From contig JAGXFP010000003.1 in assembly GCA_024637225.1 (NCBI GenBank), positions 1 through 44,719 of the forward strand: 44,719 bases of DNA, given 5' to 3'. Within the stretch, counting starts at the first letter, position 1, and each line of letters starts with the position of its first letter. The stretch is from Desulfobacterales bacterium (lineage in GTDB: Bacteria; Desulfobacterota; Desulfobulbia; Desulfobulbales; JAGXFP01). The notes under the pieces were generated by a model. That model made no database searches, was not told the origin of the DNA, and was given only the letters and a program-made list of their open reading frames with translations. A program made the position numbers and the translations under genes. Below, piece by piece: positions 25,628 through 33,871 of this stretch.

Positions 25628-26515
25628 ATGAGTGCCAAAATTATCAGTGGCGTCGAAATCGCCAAGGCCATCCGTAAGGAGTTAAAAGAAGAGGTAGAAG
25701 AACTCAAAGCAAAACATAATGTAGTCCCCGGCCTGGTTACCATTCTGGTCGGAGAAGATCCCGCTTCCGTTTCCTACGTTACGGCAAAAAGCAAGACCGC
25801 ACACGCTCTGGGAATTTATTCGGAGCAGGTGGATATGTCCGCCGATACCACTGAAAAGGAACTGCTCGATCAGATCGACAAGTTCAATAAAGATAATAAG
25901 ATTCACGGCATCCTCGTTCAGTTGCCCCTGCCCAAGCATATCGACGAAGGCAAGGTCCTCTACGCAATTGATCCTGACAAGGATGTCGATGGATTCCATC
26001 CCGTAAATGTCGGCAAAATGGTCCTCGGTGAACGTTGTTTTCTGCCCTGTACCCCCCACGGCATTCTTCAAATGTTGCAGAGAAGCGGTGTTGAGACCAG
26101 CGGAGCCGAAGTCGTCATCCTCGGCCGCAGCAATATTGTCGGCAAGCCCATGGCCAACCTGATGCTGCAGAAACGGGCCGCGGGCAACGCCACTGTAACT
26201 CTCTGCCATACCCGGACCAAAGACACCGATTTCCACACCAAACGCGCCGATATCCTGATCGCCGCCGTCGGCGTCCCCAATCTTGTCAAAGCCGATCAAG
26301 TTAAAGAAGGCGTTGTCATTATTGATGTCGGCGTCAACCGGGTCGGTATGTCTGAAAGTGGTAAGGCCATCCTGGCCGGTGATGTGGATTTCGAATCCGT
26401 CAAGGAAAAGGCTTCCTTCATCACCCCTGTGCCCGGTGGCGTTGGTCCGATGACCATTACCATGCTGATGAAAAACACAGTCCAGGCAGCGAAACAGGCT
26501 ACGGGTCTGCTATAA
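25628..26515 (+). CDS. folD: Methylene-THF dehydrogenase / methenyl-THF cyclohydrolase
   Basis: This 295-aa bifunctional FolD catalyses 5,10-methylene-THF to 10-formyl-THF interconversion with NAD(P), a step of the methyl branch of the Wood-Ljungdahl pathway. Catalytic Tyr50 and Lys54 lie in SVSYVTAKSKTA, at the same numbers as in E. coli FolD. The DGFHPVNVGKM and CTPHGI motifs, the nucleotide-binding VVILGRSNIVGKPMANLM and the C-terminal PGGVGPMTI are complete. The ATG follows AAGGAGC at a good distance. It lies about 170 bp upstream of the CODH gene on the same strand, which supports a role in C1 metabolism rather than only purine synthesis. Confidence 0.96.
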   Translation: MSAKIISGVEIAKAIRKELKEEVEELKAKHNVVPGLVTILVGEDPASVSYVTAKSKTAHALGIYSEQVDMSADTTEKELLDQIDKFNKDNKIHGILVQLPLPKHIDEGKVLYAIDPDKDVDGFHPVNVGKMVLGERCFLPCTPHGILQMLQRSGVETSGAEVVILGRSNIVGKPMANLMLQKRAAGNATVTLCHTRTKDTDFHTKRADILIAAVGVPNLVKADQVKEGVVIIDVGVNRVGMSESGKAILAGDVDFESVKEKASFITPVPGGVGPMTITMLMKNTVQAAKQATGLL

Positions 26516-26684
26516 CCAGAACCTGCCGGTTTTCCGTTCGCCTAGCCTCCGTTTTTTTCAGGTCTGTGGCATTTTCTTCGGAAAATCCTTATATTGATAT
26601 GTTCGACGGATGTATTTGTGCGTCTGGCGGATGTGTTTTCTAGTCATACCATTTAAAGAATCGACGAAACAATTGAGGTACACG

Positions 26685-28688
26685 ATGGCTGTCAAAAGAA
26701 ATGGATGTGAAGGCTGTGCGGATATAACCTGCGTGTCCACCAAGGAAGTTCTCTCCCAGGATATCGCCAAGAATGTTGTCACCGCCTATGACCGGATCGC
26801 GTCACGTGGCATGGCCGCGTGCCTGTTCGGCTCCGGCGGCACTTGCTGTAAAAACTGTAATATGGGCCCATGCCAGATCATTGACGGGGTTGAAGAGATG
26901 ATTGGGGTCTGCGGAGCCACCGCCGATACGGTCGCTTCCCGGAATATCGCGAGGACGATCGCCTCCGGAACCGCGGCCCATACCGATCATGCCAGGGAAA
27001 TGATCAAGGGCTTTATCGCCACCGCCAAGGGCGAAACAGAAAACGAGATCAAGGACGTCGAAAAACTGCACAAGATCGCAGCCATTTACGATATCGAGGT
27101 GGAAGGGCGCGACAAGAACGAAATCGCCCTGGAACTTGGCGAAAAGGCCCTGGCCGAGTTCGGCAGCCAGACCGACGATCCGATCACCATGCTCAAAAGG
27201 GCCCCGGAGAAGCGCCAGAAGATCTGGAAAAAACTTGGCGTCGAGCCGCGCGGTTTCGACCGGGAAGTGACCGAGATGATGCATCGCACCCATATGGGGG
27301 TCGATCAGGAATACCATAATATAATGTTGCAGGCCTCCCGCTGCGCCCTGGCCGACGGCTGGGGTTCGTCAATGCTTTCCACCGAACTTACCGACATTAT
27401 GTTCGGCACCCCGGTGCCCCGCCGGGCCACGGTCGATCTCGGCTGCCTCAAACCAGATCAGGTCAACATCACAGTGCACGGCCATGAGCCGCTCTTGGCC
27501 GAGGCCCTCTGTATCGCCGCCCAGGAAGAAGACATGCAGACCCTGGCCAAGAAGGCCGGCGCCAAGGGGATCAATCTGGCCGGGGTCTGTTGCACCGGTA
27601 ACGAGATCCTGATGCGCCGCGGGATTCCGGTCGCGGCCGGCTTCGTCCAGCAGGAAATGGTCCTCGCCACCGGCGCCGTCGAGGCGATGGTCGTCGACGT
27701 CCAGTGCGTCATGCAGTCGGTGGCCCAGGTCGCCAAGAATTTCCATACCGACATCATTACCACCAATTACCGGGCCAAGATGCCGGACGGCGTGCATATC
27801 CAGTTCGAGGAAGAAGACGCCATGGGCAGCGCCAAGGAGATCCTCAAGAAGGCCATCTCCAATTACAAGAAGCGCAGCCCGGCCGCCTTTATTCCCGTTT
27901 CCAACAAGCTCGATGTAGTTGTCGGCTTCAGCCACGAAACCATCAACTACATGCTCGGCGGCAGTTTCCGGGCCAGCTACCGCCCCTTGAACGACAACAT
28001 CATCAACGGCCGGATTCGCGGGGTGGCGGCGATCGTCGGTTGCGACAACTATAAATATTCCGATGACGCCCATGAAATTATCGCCCGGGAGTTGATCAAG
28101 AACAATATCCTGGTCCTGGCCACGGGCTGCGCGGCCACCTCCCTCGGCAAGGCCGGCCTGCTGCGGCCTGAGGCCGCCGAGTTCTGCGGCGACAGCCTGG
28201 GCGAAGTCTGCGCGACCGTCGGCATGCCGCCGGTTCTCCATATGGGCTCCTGCGTCGACAACAGCCGGATCCTGATCGCAGCCACCGAGATGGTCAGGGA
28301 AGGGGGGCTGGGCGAGGATATTTCCGACCTGCCCGCCATCGGCACCGCCCCGCTTTACATGAGTGAAAAGGCGGTGGCCATTGGCCAGTATTTCGTGGCC
28401 AGCGGCGCCCAGGTGGTTTTCCAGAGCTTGGCTGTCAGCGGCGCCAAGGAGTTCGACAAGTACATGACCGAGGGTATGATGGAGACCTACGGCGCCCACT
28501 GGAATATCGCCGAGGATCCCAAGGAAATCGCCCGGATCATGATCGAAAAGATCGAGCAGAAGCGCGAGGCCCTCGGCATCAACAAGAAATCGGAGAGGGT
28601 CCTCTTCGACATGGATATGCGTCGTGATCTTGGTAGCGGCTCCGGGGTTGGCGACGTTGGCTGCACCGGACCGCAGCACAATTCGTAA
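26685..28688 (+). CDS. acsA: Anaerobic carbon monoxide dehydrogenase catalytic subunit
   Basis: This 667-aa Ni-Fe CODH (CooS/AcsA) interconverts CO2 and CO, feeding the acetyl-CoA synthase encoded downstream. N-terminal cysteines for the D and B clusters are visible in CEGCADITC and GGTCCKNCNMGPCQ. The C-cluster ligands occur in the expected order: His in VNITVHGHEP, Cys in NLAGVCCTGNE, Cys in VVDVQCVMQS, Cys in AIVGCDNYKY, Cys in LATGCAATS, and Cys in HMGSCVDNSR. The frame is open 25 codons further up, but the ATG at 26685 has GAGGT 5 nt upstream and gives the usual N-terminus. No cooC nickel-insertion gene is in the window. Confidence 0.96.
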   Translation: MAVKRNGCEGCADITCVSTKEVLSQDIAKNVVTAYDRIASRGMAACLFGSGGTCCKNCNMGPCQIIDGVEEMIGVCGATADTVASRNIARTIASGTAAHTDHAREMIKGFIATAKGETENEIKDVEKLHKIAAIYDIEVEGRDKNEIALELGEKALAEFGSQTDDPITMLKRAPEKRQKIWKKLGVEPRGFDREVTEMMHRTHMGVDQEYHNIMLQASRCALADGWGSSMLSTELTDIMFGTPVPRRATVDLGCLKPDQVNITVHGHEPLLAEALCIAAQEEDMQTLAKKAGAKGINLAGVCCTGNEILMRRGIPVAAGFVQQEMVLATGAVEAMVVDVQCVMQSVAQVAKNFHTDIITTNYRAKMPDGVHIQFEEEDAMGSAKEILKKAISNYKKRSPAAFIPVSNKLDVVVGFSHETINYMLGGSFRASYRPLNDNIINGRIRGVAAIVGCDNYKYSDDAHEIIARELIKNNILVLATGCAATSLGKAGLLRPEAAEFCGDSLGEVCATVGMPPVLHMGSCVDNSRILIAATEMVREGGLGEDISDLPAIGTAPLYMSEKAVAIGQYFVASGAQVVFQSLAVSGAKEFDKYMTEGMMETYGAHWNIAEDPKEIARIMIEKIEQKREALGINKKSERVLFDMDMRRDLGSGSGVGDVGCTGPQHNS

Positions 28689-28713
28689 TCGGCAAAATTA
28701 TTGATTGCTGAGT

Positions 28714-28848
28714 TCGCAAAAAGTCTCAAGATGATTCAGTAAAAACTTCGATAAACAGGGAGTGGTGTGTTTTTGAGAGTGAGGGCATCAATATGGTATG
28801 CCGAAGGAACAAAATGCGCCATTACGCAGTAGATCAGAGTTTTTGCGA
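28714..28848. repeat. MITE-like inverted-repeat element between acsA and metF::acsD
   Basis: TCGCAAAAAGTCT at 28714-28726 and AGAGTTTTTGCGA at 28836-28848 are inverted copies with 12 of 13 matches. The 135-bp interior is non-coding and holds further short palindromes (GGCATCAATATGGTATGCC near 28784). From memory, similar intergenic repeats occur many times in Desulfobacterota genomes, which I cannot verify here. It splits an otherwise compact cluster and may carry promoter or terminator activity. Confidence 0.6.
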
Positions 28849-28888
28849 CGCCATCATTATTAATTGAATTCAAGGATACAGATATCAG

Positions 28889-31549
28889 ATGAAATCGGGT
28901 AGCCGTCTAGAACGGATTCTAAATTCAGGTGGTTTTGCCGTAACCGGCGAACTTGGGCCGCCGAAGAGTGGTGATCCGGAAGTTGTTCGAGAGAAGGCGC
29001 GTCTTCTTAAGGGTAATGTCGATGCCGTCAATATAACCGATTGCCAGACCGCCATTGTCAGGATGTCAAGCATCGGAGCCGGACTGATCACCCTCTCCGA
29101 GGGAGTCGAACCGGTAATTCAGATGACCTGCCGGGACCGGAACCGAATCGGCATGCAGAGCGATATCCTGGGCGCCGCTGCCCTTGGTCTGAAGAACCTG
29201 CTCTGTCTGACCGGCGATCACCAGAAATTCGGCAACCATCCCGGCGCTAAGGGAGTCTTCGACATGGACTCCATCCAGCTTCTGGGGATGGTCAAGGAGA
29301 TGCGGGATGAAAAAAGGTTTCAGAGCGGCGACGAAATCAAAAGCCACGAACCTCGCTTGTTTTTAGGGGCCGCCGCCAATCCCTTTGCCGAGCCGGCCGA
29401 TTACCGGGCCGCCCGCCTGGGCAAGAAAGTCGCCAACGGCGCCGATTTCATCCAGACCCAGATCGTCTACAACATCGATAAATTCCGGCAGTTCATGAAA
29501 ATGGTCTGCGATCTCGGTATCGACGAAAATGTTCACATCCTTGCCGGGGTTACGCCGCCCCGTTCAATCGGCATGGCCCGCTACATGAAGAATTTCGTGC
29601 CCGGCATGGATGTGCCGGACGAAGTTATCGACCGTCTCAAGGGGGCCGCCGACAAGGAAGATGAGGGCATCAATATCTGTGTCGACATCATCAACCAGGT
29701 CAAGGAGATCAAAGGTATCTCCGGCGTTCATATCATGGCCATCGAGTGGGAGAGCGCGGTACCGGAGATCGTCAAACGGGCCGGCCTTGCCGATCGCCCG
29801 CGGTTTGACGATGACATTGCCGCGGTTAGCCCACCCCGGGATACGCAAGTAGTTATCAGTGAAGCGAAAACCGCCGAGTCAGTCGAAGATAAAGACCAGA
29901 TTATTGCGGCGGCCAGGACCGAGGCGGAGAAATTGATCGCCGAGGCCAGGGAAGAGGTCGCCAGAATGCGGACCGAAGCCGCTTCGACCGCCACCCCGAC
30001 AACCACTGTTCACGAAAGTATTGAATCAGACGATGCAGGAGAACACGAAATGAACGAAAGAGAACGTCAGATGGCTCTTGAAACGGTCCGGACCGGCCTT
30101 AATGCCCTTAAAAAGTCCTTCGGACTGTCCGATGATCAATTTGAGGCCCTGGTTAAATTTGCCACTACCGAAGCTATTTTAATGAAGGAACCGCCGACCG
30201 GCGCCGCCACGACTTCGGCCCCTTCCACGCCGGCGAAACCGGCCGCTGCCCCGGAGTCAACCCCGGCTGCATCTGTCCAGCCTGCTGCCGCGAAGTCAGC
30301 CCCGGCTGCGCCTGCCCAGCCAGCTCCCGCGGTTGATGCGGCCAAGGAAGAGGAAGCCCGGGCGGCTGCCGAGGCCGCCAGAAAGGCCGAACTGGAGAAG
30401 AAAGCGGTGGAGGAAGCGGCCAGGAAAGCCGAGCTGGAGAAGCAGGCTGCTGTCGAAACCGCTCCGCCGAAAGAGGTCAAAAAGGAAGCTGAACCTTCCG
30501 AGGCCAAGAAGAGTGCCGCCAAGCCCGGAGCCAAGAAGAGCGGCGGCGCAGCAGCCGGGGCTACCGCCCTGGCCCATGAGGAAACTCCCCTGGCCGAGCG
30601 TTCCGCCAAGATTGCCGAAGATAATTACAAAGTCAAATACACCGGCAAGATCAGGGAGACCGTTCTCGGCAGCGGTGATAATACCGTCAAGGTCGGCGGC
30701 ACCGATACCATGCCGTTCCAGCTCTATGAAGGCGAGATGCCGAACAAGCCCCTGATTGCCATGGACATTCTCGACTTTGAGCCTGATGAATGGCCCGAGA
30801 CCCTGACCCGCCATTTTGCCGGAGTGATGGACAATCCCCTGAACTGGGCCCGGAAATGCATCGATGATTATCAGGCCGAAGCCATCTGCCTGTCGCTGAT
30901 GAGCACCGATCCCAACGGCATGAACCGCTCCGCCGCCGATGCGGCGAAAATTGCCGCCGAAGTAGTCAACAATATCGAAGTGCCGCTGATCCTCTGGGGC
31001 TGCGGCAACAGTGACAAGGATACCGAAACCCTGCGGGAAATCACCTCCCTGGTCGGCGACAAGAAGGTCTGTCTGGCGCCGCTGTCCGACGCGAACTATC
31101 GCTCGATCGGCGCGACCGCCATGGCCTTTCATCACCCGATGGTTGCCGCTTCCCCCATTGACGTAAACCTCGCCAAACAGTTGAATATTCTCCTCGAAAA
31201 TCTCGGGGTTTCCCTTGATTCGGTCCTGATCGATCCGTCCATCGGCGCCCTCGGTTACGGCATTGAATATACTTATTCGGTTATGGAACGGATTCGCCTG
31301 GCTGCAATGACCCAGCAGGACGAGAAACTTCAGGTGCCGTTTATCTGTAATCTCGGCCGCGAGGTCTGGAAGGCCAAGGAAACCAAGTTGCCGACCGACG
31401 AACTTCTCGGCGATCAGGAACGGCGCGGGGTTCTGATGGAGGCGATGACTGCTTCCTGCATGCTGATGGCCGGCGGAGAGGTTCTGATCATGCGGCATCC
31501 CCAGGCCATCGCGCTCACCAAGTCCCTGATTGACGGACTTGTTGATTAA
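28889..31549 (+). CDS. MetF - AcsD fusion: methylene-THF reductase joined to corrinoid Fe-S protein small subunit
   Basis: This single 886-aa frame joins two Wood-Ljungdahl enzymes. Residues 1-300 are an acetogen-type 5,10-methylene-THF reductase (FAVTGELGPPKSGDP, DAVNITDCQTA, LCLTGDHQKFG, FIQTQIVYNID, ILAGVTPPRS). Residues 330-360 form a charged helix (AAARTEAEKLIAEAREEVAR). Residues 388-436 are a small helical module. About 437-570 is an Ala/Pro/Lys-rich linker. Residues 575-886 are the corrinoid Fe-S protein small subunit (CdhD/AcsD), complete at about 310 aa (GGTDTMPFQLYEGE, LILWGCGNSDKD, ADANYRSIGA-like segment, IDPSIGALGYGIEYTYSVMERIRL). It sits between acsA and acsB. MetF usually works with a MetV partner, not seen here. 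A ribosome site at codon 388 could yield a separate AcsD chain. Confidence 0.9.
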   Translation: MKSGSRLERILNSGGFAVTGELGPPKSGDPEVVREKARLLKGNVDAVNITDCQTAIVRMSSIGAGLITLSEGVEPVIQMTCRDRNRIGMQSDILGAAALGLKNLLCLTGDHQKFGNHPGAKGVFDMDSIQLLGMVKEMRDEKRFQSGDEIKSHEPRLFLGAAANPFAEPADYRAARLGKKVANGADFIQTQIVYNIDKFRQFMKMVCDLGIDENVHILAGVTPPRSIGMARYMKNFVPGMDVPDEVIDRLKGAADKEDEGINICVDIINQVKEIKGISGVHIMAIEWESAVPEIVKRAGLADRPRFDDDIAAVSPPRDTQVVISEAKTAESVEDKDQIIAAARTEAEKLIAEAREEVARMRTEAASTATPTTTVHESIESDDAGEHEMNERERQMALETVRTGLNALKKSFGLSDDQFEALVKFATTEAILMKEPPTGAATTSAPSTPAKPAAAPESTPAASVQPAAAKSAPAAPAQPAPAVDAAKEEEARAAAEAARKAELEKKAVEEAARKAELEKQAAVETAPPKEVKKEAEPSEAKKSAAKPGAKKSGGAAAGATALAHEETPLAERSAKIAEDNYKVKYTGKIRETVLGSGDNTVKVGGTDTMPFQLYEGEMPNKPLIAMDILDFEPDEWPETLTRHFAGVMDNPLNWARKCIDDYQAEAICLSLMSTDPNGMNRSAADAAKIAAEVVNNIEVPLILWGCGNSDKDTETLREITSLVGDKKVCLAPLSDANYRSIGATAMAFHHPMVAASPIDVNLAKQLNILLENLGVSLDSVLIDPSIGALGYGIEYTYSVMERIRLAAMTQQDEKLQVPFICNLGREVWKAKETKLPTDELLGDQERRGVLMEAMTASCMLMAGGEVLIMRHPQAIALTKSLIDGLVD
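30037..30052 (+). promoter_or_regulatory. Internal ribosome-binding site and in-frame ATG inside metF::acsD
   Basis: AGGAG at 30037-30041 lies 8 nt before an ATG at 30050-30052, in frame with the fusion (codon 388). This is a near-optimal Shine-Dalgarno arrangement, better than that of the gene's own start. Translation from here would give a 499-aa protein with the helical module, the linker and the whole AcsD domain, without MetF. It may be a second start in use or a relic of the gene fusion. Confidence 0.65.
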
Positions 31550-31616
31550 ATAGATTAGCGTGCAACCTGGTTTAGCACCGCAATGCCCAAATCATAAAAA
31601 TATCAGGAGTTAAAAA

Positions 31617-33821
31617 ATGTCCAAGATTATCTGTTCAGCCGCCATAAGGGGCGCTCACAAGATTATCGATATGGCCGAAGAGAAGTTCGAAGAAGCCATC
31701 AAGAAATACGGTCCGGAACAGGAAGTCGCTTTTCCGAATACCGCCTACTTTCTGCCTGTGATCTATTCAATGCTGGGCGCCAAGGTAACCAATCTGGGCG
31801 ACATGAAGGATATTTTCCTTGAAACCCGCAAATTACTGCCTCCCCAGGTGACGGACAACCTCTGGCTTCCATACCTGGCACCCGCCCTCGACGCCGGCAT
31901 GGCGACCTTTTTTGCCGAGGAGATGTTTGAGGCGATCCGTTATTTAGAGAATGGTGAATTCTATACCCAAACCGAGGATCCCTCGACCGAGAATCTCTGG
32001 CTGGGTGCCGCCGATGACGTTATCTTCCGGAAGAGGGGGGTTGAATTTGTCGACGGCACCGCTCCCGGTTTCGCCGCCATCATGGGAGCACCGCCCAACA
32101 AGGACGTGGCCAGCAAAATTGCCCTGGAACTTCAGGAAAAAAATCTCTACATCTTCATGCACGACGAATCCGACGGCGTGCGGATGCCCGAACAGCTGGT
32201 CAAAAACGATGTCCAGGTCGGCTGGGGGACCCGTCTGGTGCCTTTCGGCCCGACTTATACCTCCGCGGTTTTCGCCATTGGTTTTGCCTGCCGGGTGGCC
32301 ATGGCCTTCGGCGGCATCAAACCGGGCGATTACCGGGGCAATCTGATCTATAACAAAAACCGCACCTTCGCTTTCGTCATGGCTTTCGGGCCGGTCTCCG
32401 ACGAATGGTACGCCAACGCGGCCGGCGCGATCAACTGGGGTTTCCCGACCATTTCGGACTACGATATTCCCGAAGTGCTGCCCACCGGGATCTGCACTTA
32501 CGAGCACGTGGTCAGCAACATCCCCCACGACGAGATTGTCCAGAAGGCCATTGAAGTCCGGGGCCTGAAGGTCAATATCACCAAGATCGATATTCCGATG
32601 TCCTTCGGTCCCGCTTTCGAGGGCGAAAGGATCCGCAAGGACGATCTGTTCATGGAATGCGGCGGCGGCCGGACCAACGGCGTCGAGGTCCTGATCTCCA
32701 AGGAGCTTGACGAGGTCGAGGACGGCCGGGTTACCGTGGAAGGACCCGACATTAAAGATATCGAAGCAGGCCAGAACCTGCCCTTGGCTATACTGGTCGA
32801 AGTGGCCGGCCGCGAGATGCAGTCGGATTTCGAGCCGATTCTCGAACGCCAGTTCCATCACCTGATCAACTATATCCAGGGCATCATGCACATGGGCCAG
32901 CGTAATATCATGTGGGTCCGGATCGGCAAGGCCGCGGTCGAAAAAGGCTTCTCTTTCGAACATTTCGGCCGGGTCCTGCACGGCAAGCTCCACCAGGAGT
33001 TCGGGGCGATTGTCGATAAGATCCAGGTCAAGATCTATACCACCGATGAAAAGGTCCAGGAAATTACCGATCTAGCCCGCAGTGTCTACGATGAACGTGA
33101 CAAACGGCTGGGCAGCATGACCGACGAAACCGAGGAAGTTTTCTACAGCTGCACCCTGTGCCAGTCTTTCGCTCCTAGCCATGTCTGCATTATCACCCCG
33201 GAACGGATCGGAATGTGCGGCGCGTATAACTGGCTGGACGGCAAGGCCTCTTTCCAGATCAACCCGACCGGCCCCAACCAGCCGATCGAAAAGGGTGAGT
33301 GTCTTGACCAAAACCTGGGCGTTTTCAAGGGGATCAACGATTTCGTCTCTCAGGCTTCCCGGGGTGCGGTAACCGATCTGTCCTGCTATTCACTGATGAC
33401 CGATCCAATGACCGCCTGCGGCTGTTTCGAGGCGATTGCCGCCATGCTCCCCCAGTGCAACGGCATTATGGTGGTCAACCGCGACTACATGGGCATGACC
33501 CCGAGCGGCATGAAATTCACCACCCTGGCCGGCATGGCCGGCGGCGGCGCCCAGACTCCCGGCTTCATGGGGGTCAGCAAGCATTATATGACCAGCCGCA
33601 AGCTGTTCATGGCCGAAGGCGGTCTTGAGCGCGTGGTCTGGCTGCCCAAATCAATGAAGGACGAGATTGCCGACAAGCTCAAGGAATGTTGCGCGGAGAT
33701 CGGCAAACCGGAACTCTTCGACATGATCGCCACCGAGGAGAACGGCACCACCGAGGAAGAAATCCTCAAGTTTCTCCAGGAAAAAGGCCATCCCGCCCTC
33801 TCCATGGAATCGGTCGTTTAA
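31617..33821 (+). CDS. acsB: CO-methylating acetyl-CoA synthase
   Basis: This 734-aa acetyl-CoA synthase condenses CO, a methyl group from the corrinoid protein and CoA. A-cluster cysteines are C512, C515, C524, C534, C601 and C603, seen in YSCTLCQSFAPSHVC, RIGMCG and ACGCFEA. Their spacing equals that of the Moorella enzyme (506, 509, 518, 528, 595, 597) with a constant offset of 6, so both the 4Fe-4S and the distal Ni-binding CGC motif are intact. The N-terminal CODH-contacting domain is present, so this is the full-length bacterial form, not the shorter archaeal one. A CAGGAG site precedes the ATG. It follows metF::acsD by 67 bp and precedes acsC by 50 bp. Confidence 0.97.
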   Translation: MSKIICSAAIRGAHKIIDMAEEKFEEAIKKYGPEQEVAFPNTAYFLPVIYSMLGAKVTNLGDMKDIFLETRKLLPPQVTDNLWLPYLAPALDAGMATFFAEEMFEAIRYLENGEFYTQTEDPSTENLWLGAADDVIFRKRGVEFVDGTAPGFAAIMGAPPNKDVASKIALELQEKNLYIFMHDESDGVRMPEQLVKNDVQVGWGTRLVPFGPTYTSAVFAIGFACRVAMAFGGIKPGDYRGNLIYNKNRTFAFVMAFGPVSDEWYANAAGAINWGFPTISDYDIPEVLPTGICTYEHVVSNIPHDEIVQKAIEVRGLKVNITKIDIPMSFGPAFEGERIRKDDLFMECGGGRTNGVEVLISKELDEVEDGRVTVEGPDIKDIEAGQNLPLAILVEVAGREMQSDFEPILERQFHHLINYIQGIMHMGQRNIMWVRIGKAAVEKGFSFEHFGRVLHGKLHQEFGAIVDKIQVKIYTTDEKVQEITDLARSVYDERDKRLGSMTDETEEVFYSCTLCQSFAPSHVCIITPERIGMCGAYNWLDGKASFQINPTGPNQPIEKGECLDQNLGVFKGINDFVSQASRGAVTDLSCYSLMTDPMTACGCFEAIAAMLPQCNGIMVVNRDYMGMTPSGMKFTTLAGMAGGGAQTPGFMGVSKHYMTSRKLFMAEGGLERVVWLPKSMKDEIADKLKECCAEIGKPELFDMIATEENGTTEEEILKFLQEKGHPALSMESVV

Positions 33822-33871
33822 CTTATTAAATCAAACAATTTTCAAGTTACATATGATGGAGGAATAGAAAG

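Noticed and set aside
26516..26684. Terminator between folD and acsA
   Set aside because: There is a T-run near 26551 but no convincing stem directly before it, so I cannot say whether folD and acsA are on one transcript.
28889..31549. MetF and AcsD as two genes joined by a missed stop
   Set aside because: The frame is open across the whole linker, and the linker has protein-like composition (helix plus Ala/Pro/Lys stretch), not random translation. The internal ribosome site is kept as a separate possibility.
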